From JARROD01 sp037384225 (GTDB taxonomy: Bacteria; Pseudomonadota; Gammaproteobacteria; Pseudomonadales; Cellvibrionaceae): 6,387 nt of DNA. Location of the stretch: positions 1 through 6,387 of the forward strand of contig JARROD010000299.1 in NCBI GenBank assembly GCA_037384225.1, in the 5' to 3' direction. Under the pieces are notes generated by a model that saw nothing but the letters and a program-made list of their open reading frames with translations, was not told the DNA's origin and searched no databases. Each line of letters begins with the position of its first letter. Positions within the stretch are counted from its first letter, which is position 1. This document shows, in pieces, positions 5,331 through 6,387 of this stretch. The position numbers were made by a program, and so were the translations under genes.

Positions 5331-6348
5331 TAAAACCATAATTTGTGTAGTGTATTGCGGGTAAAAATCAAGCCTAATGAAATTCCCCTGCAGGCGTTAA
5401 AGCAGGTAAAAGCGAACCACAATCCATGATTTCCCCAGTGCTGAGTAAACCACCAGGCCGGAATAAAAATGCCAAAGCAGGATAGTAACATGGTGTTTTG
5501 CATGGATTGTGTTTTAGCGGTGCCGATAAATATCCCGTCAAAAAGATAACTCCAAACACTTATTAACGGCAGCAGGTAGAGCCAGGCGTAGTGCTCAAAG
5601 ATCATCTCTGTCACTGTATTAATATCGCTGAATCCAGCAATTAAGGCTCCTTTAAATAAAGCGAAAACGTAAAAAGTACAGCCACAAATATTGACCACAA
5701 TGTTGATGCTTTGCAGACGGTGAGAAATTCTTCTATCCGCCGCGCCCCTACCGCCCTGCCGACAAGTGCTTCCGTGGCGTGGGCAAAACCGTCTAAACCG
5801 TGTGAAGTCAGCAATAATAGTTGCATCATGATGGCATTCGCGGCCAATACGCTATCCCCCATCCTGGCACCCTGGGCGGTAAAAAAAGCAAAGCTGAACA
5901 ATAGACAGATTGTGCGCACAAATAGTGGACTGTTTATCTGTAAAAGTTCTCGGTAGGAGGGACGCGGGTGTTGCTGCACTGCGGAATTTTTTCCCAACAT
6001 TTGCGCTTTTAATTGCCGAACCGCCAATTTCCGGACATGACAGCGCGTCTGTATGAGCGCCAATACCAGCCCTGCATAATCGGAGATGACCGTGGCGGTT
6101 GCGGCGCCATCGCTTTGTAATCCGAAAACCACTATCAATAGCCAATCCAAGATGATATTCAACAAATTGGTCACAAGGACTATCAGCAGTGGCGCGCGAG
6201 TGTTTTGCATACCGATAAACCAGCCCGTGATGGCATAGTTTGCCAGTGTGGCGGGGGCGCTGAGAATGCGAATGTGGATATTAAGGGTGGCCAGCTCCGC
6301 GACTGCTTCTCGGGGTTTTAGGGAATCTTTTGAATTTGATAATATCGT
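5330..6348 (-). pseudogene. dinF: DinF-type MATE family transporter, frameshifted and 5'-truncated
   Basis: DinF-type MATE proteins are inner-membrane cation-coupled efflux transporters. Two frames together match E. coli DinF from about its residue 115 to the end. Frame one (6348-5641) has IRILSAPATLANYAITGWFI, then RAPLLIVLVTNLLNIILDWL and LLLTSHGLDGFAHATEALVG. Frame two (to 5330) has PLISVWSYLFDGIFIGTAKT and WGNHGLWFAFTCFNACRGIS, with a complete C-terminus. Frame one runs into TAA at 5641-5643, while frame two takes over near 5660-5680. One extra base in the T5 run (minus strand, 5671-5675) or the nearby T4 run restores a continuous helix-rich protein of about 339 residues. Upstream, homology fades near 6320 and the frame meets a stop at 6349-6351; no frame there encodes the expected membrane segment, so about 115 N-terminal residues are missing. 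In E. coli dinF follows lexA; no lexA is visible here. Confidence 0.8.
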
Positions 6349-6387
6349 TTACTTTTGGGTTATCAGTAACTGACTCTTGGCAGGGGC
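6349..6387. other. Window end, non-coding or rearranged DNA upstream of the dinF remnant
   Basis: In the dinF frame this stretch reads APAKSQLLITQK then stop. The other minus-strand frames give a short closed frame or a polar peptide (NPKVNDIIKFKRF), none resembling a MATE membrane helix. It may be a deletion junction or an insertion edge; more sequence to the right would be needed to tell. Confidence 0.4.

Overview
The window reads as chromosomal DNA of a gammaproteobacterium. The oligopeptidase A follows the Escherichia coli PrlC sequence closely from its first residues to its last. A YheV-type zinc-ribbon gene lies directly behind it, and a divergent gamma-carbonic-anhydrase gene lies in front, a neighbourhood I recall from Pseudomonas-like genomes. 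Repeat-rich intergenic DNA, long gaps and two broken genes suggest a genome with much decay, or a draft assembly with indel errors. A Cellvibrio/Teredinibacter-like or Pseudomonas-like lineage is a guess, not a result.

Layout. Positions 1-430 hold no convincing gene. They form a mosaic of palindromes and about five degenerate copies of a roughly 25-bp repeat. Between two repeat blocks sits a near-consensus LexA (SOS) box at 304-319, followed by an extended -10 promoter at 324-332. The first good gene downstream (495-938, +) encodes an unrecognised 147-residue protein with a strong ribosome binding site, so it is a candidate DNA-damage-inducible gene. It converges on a gamma-carbonic-anhydrase-family gene (981-1526, -). 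That gene is divergent from prlC (1686-3779, +), which is followed after 3 nt by yheV (3783-4016, +).

The right half is poorer. Behind yheV lie an 11-bp inverted repeat, a possible 38-codon ORF and a 20-bp tandem duplication. A minus-strand gene (4191-4750) is split between two frames exactly at an in-frame A AAA AAC heptamer, either a programmed -1 frameshift or a one-base homopolymer indel. A gap of about 580 bp (4751-5329) follows, with one possible 31-codon ORF. The window ends in a minus-strand DinF-type MATE transporter that carries a frameshift near 5660-5680 and lacks its N-terminal part, so it is called a pseudogene.

Functional links. prlC and yheV are almost certainly co-transcribed, and PrlC degrades short peptides in the cytosol. 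The SOS box and the dinF remnant are both DNA-damage themes, but they lie about 5 kb apart and no LexA site is visible for dinF in this window. The most interesting items are the possible SOS-controlled orphan gene and the slippery-sequence split gene.
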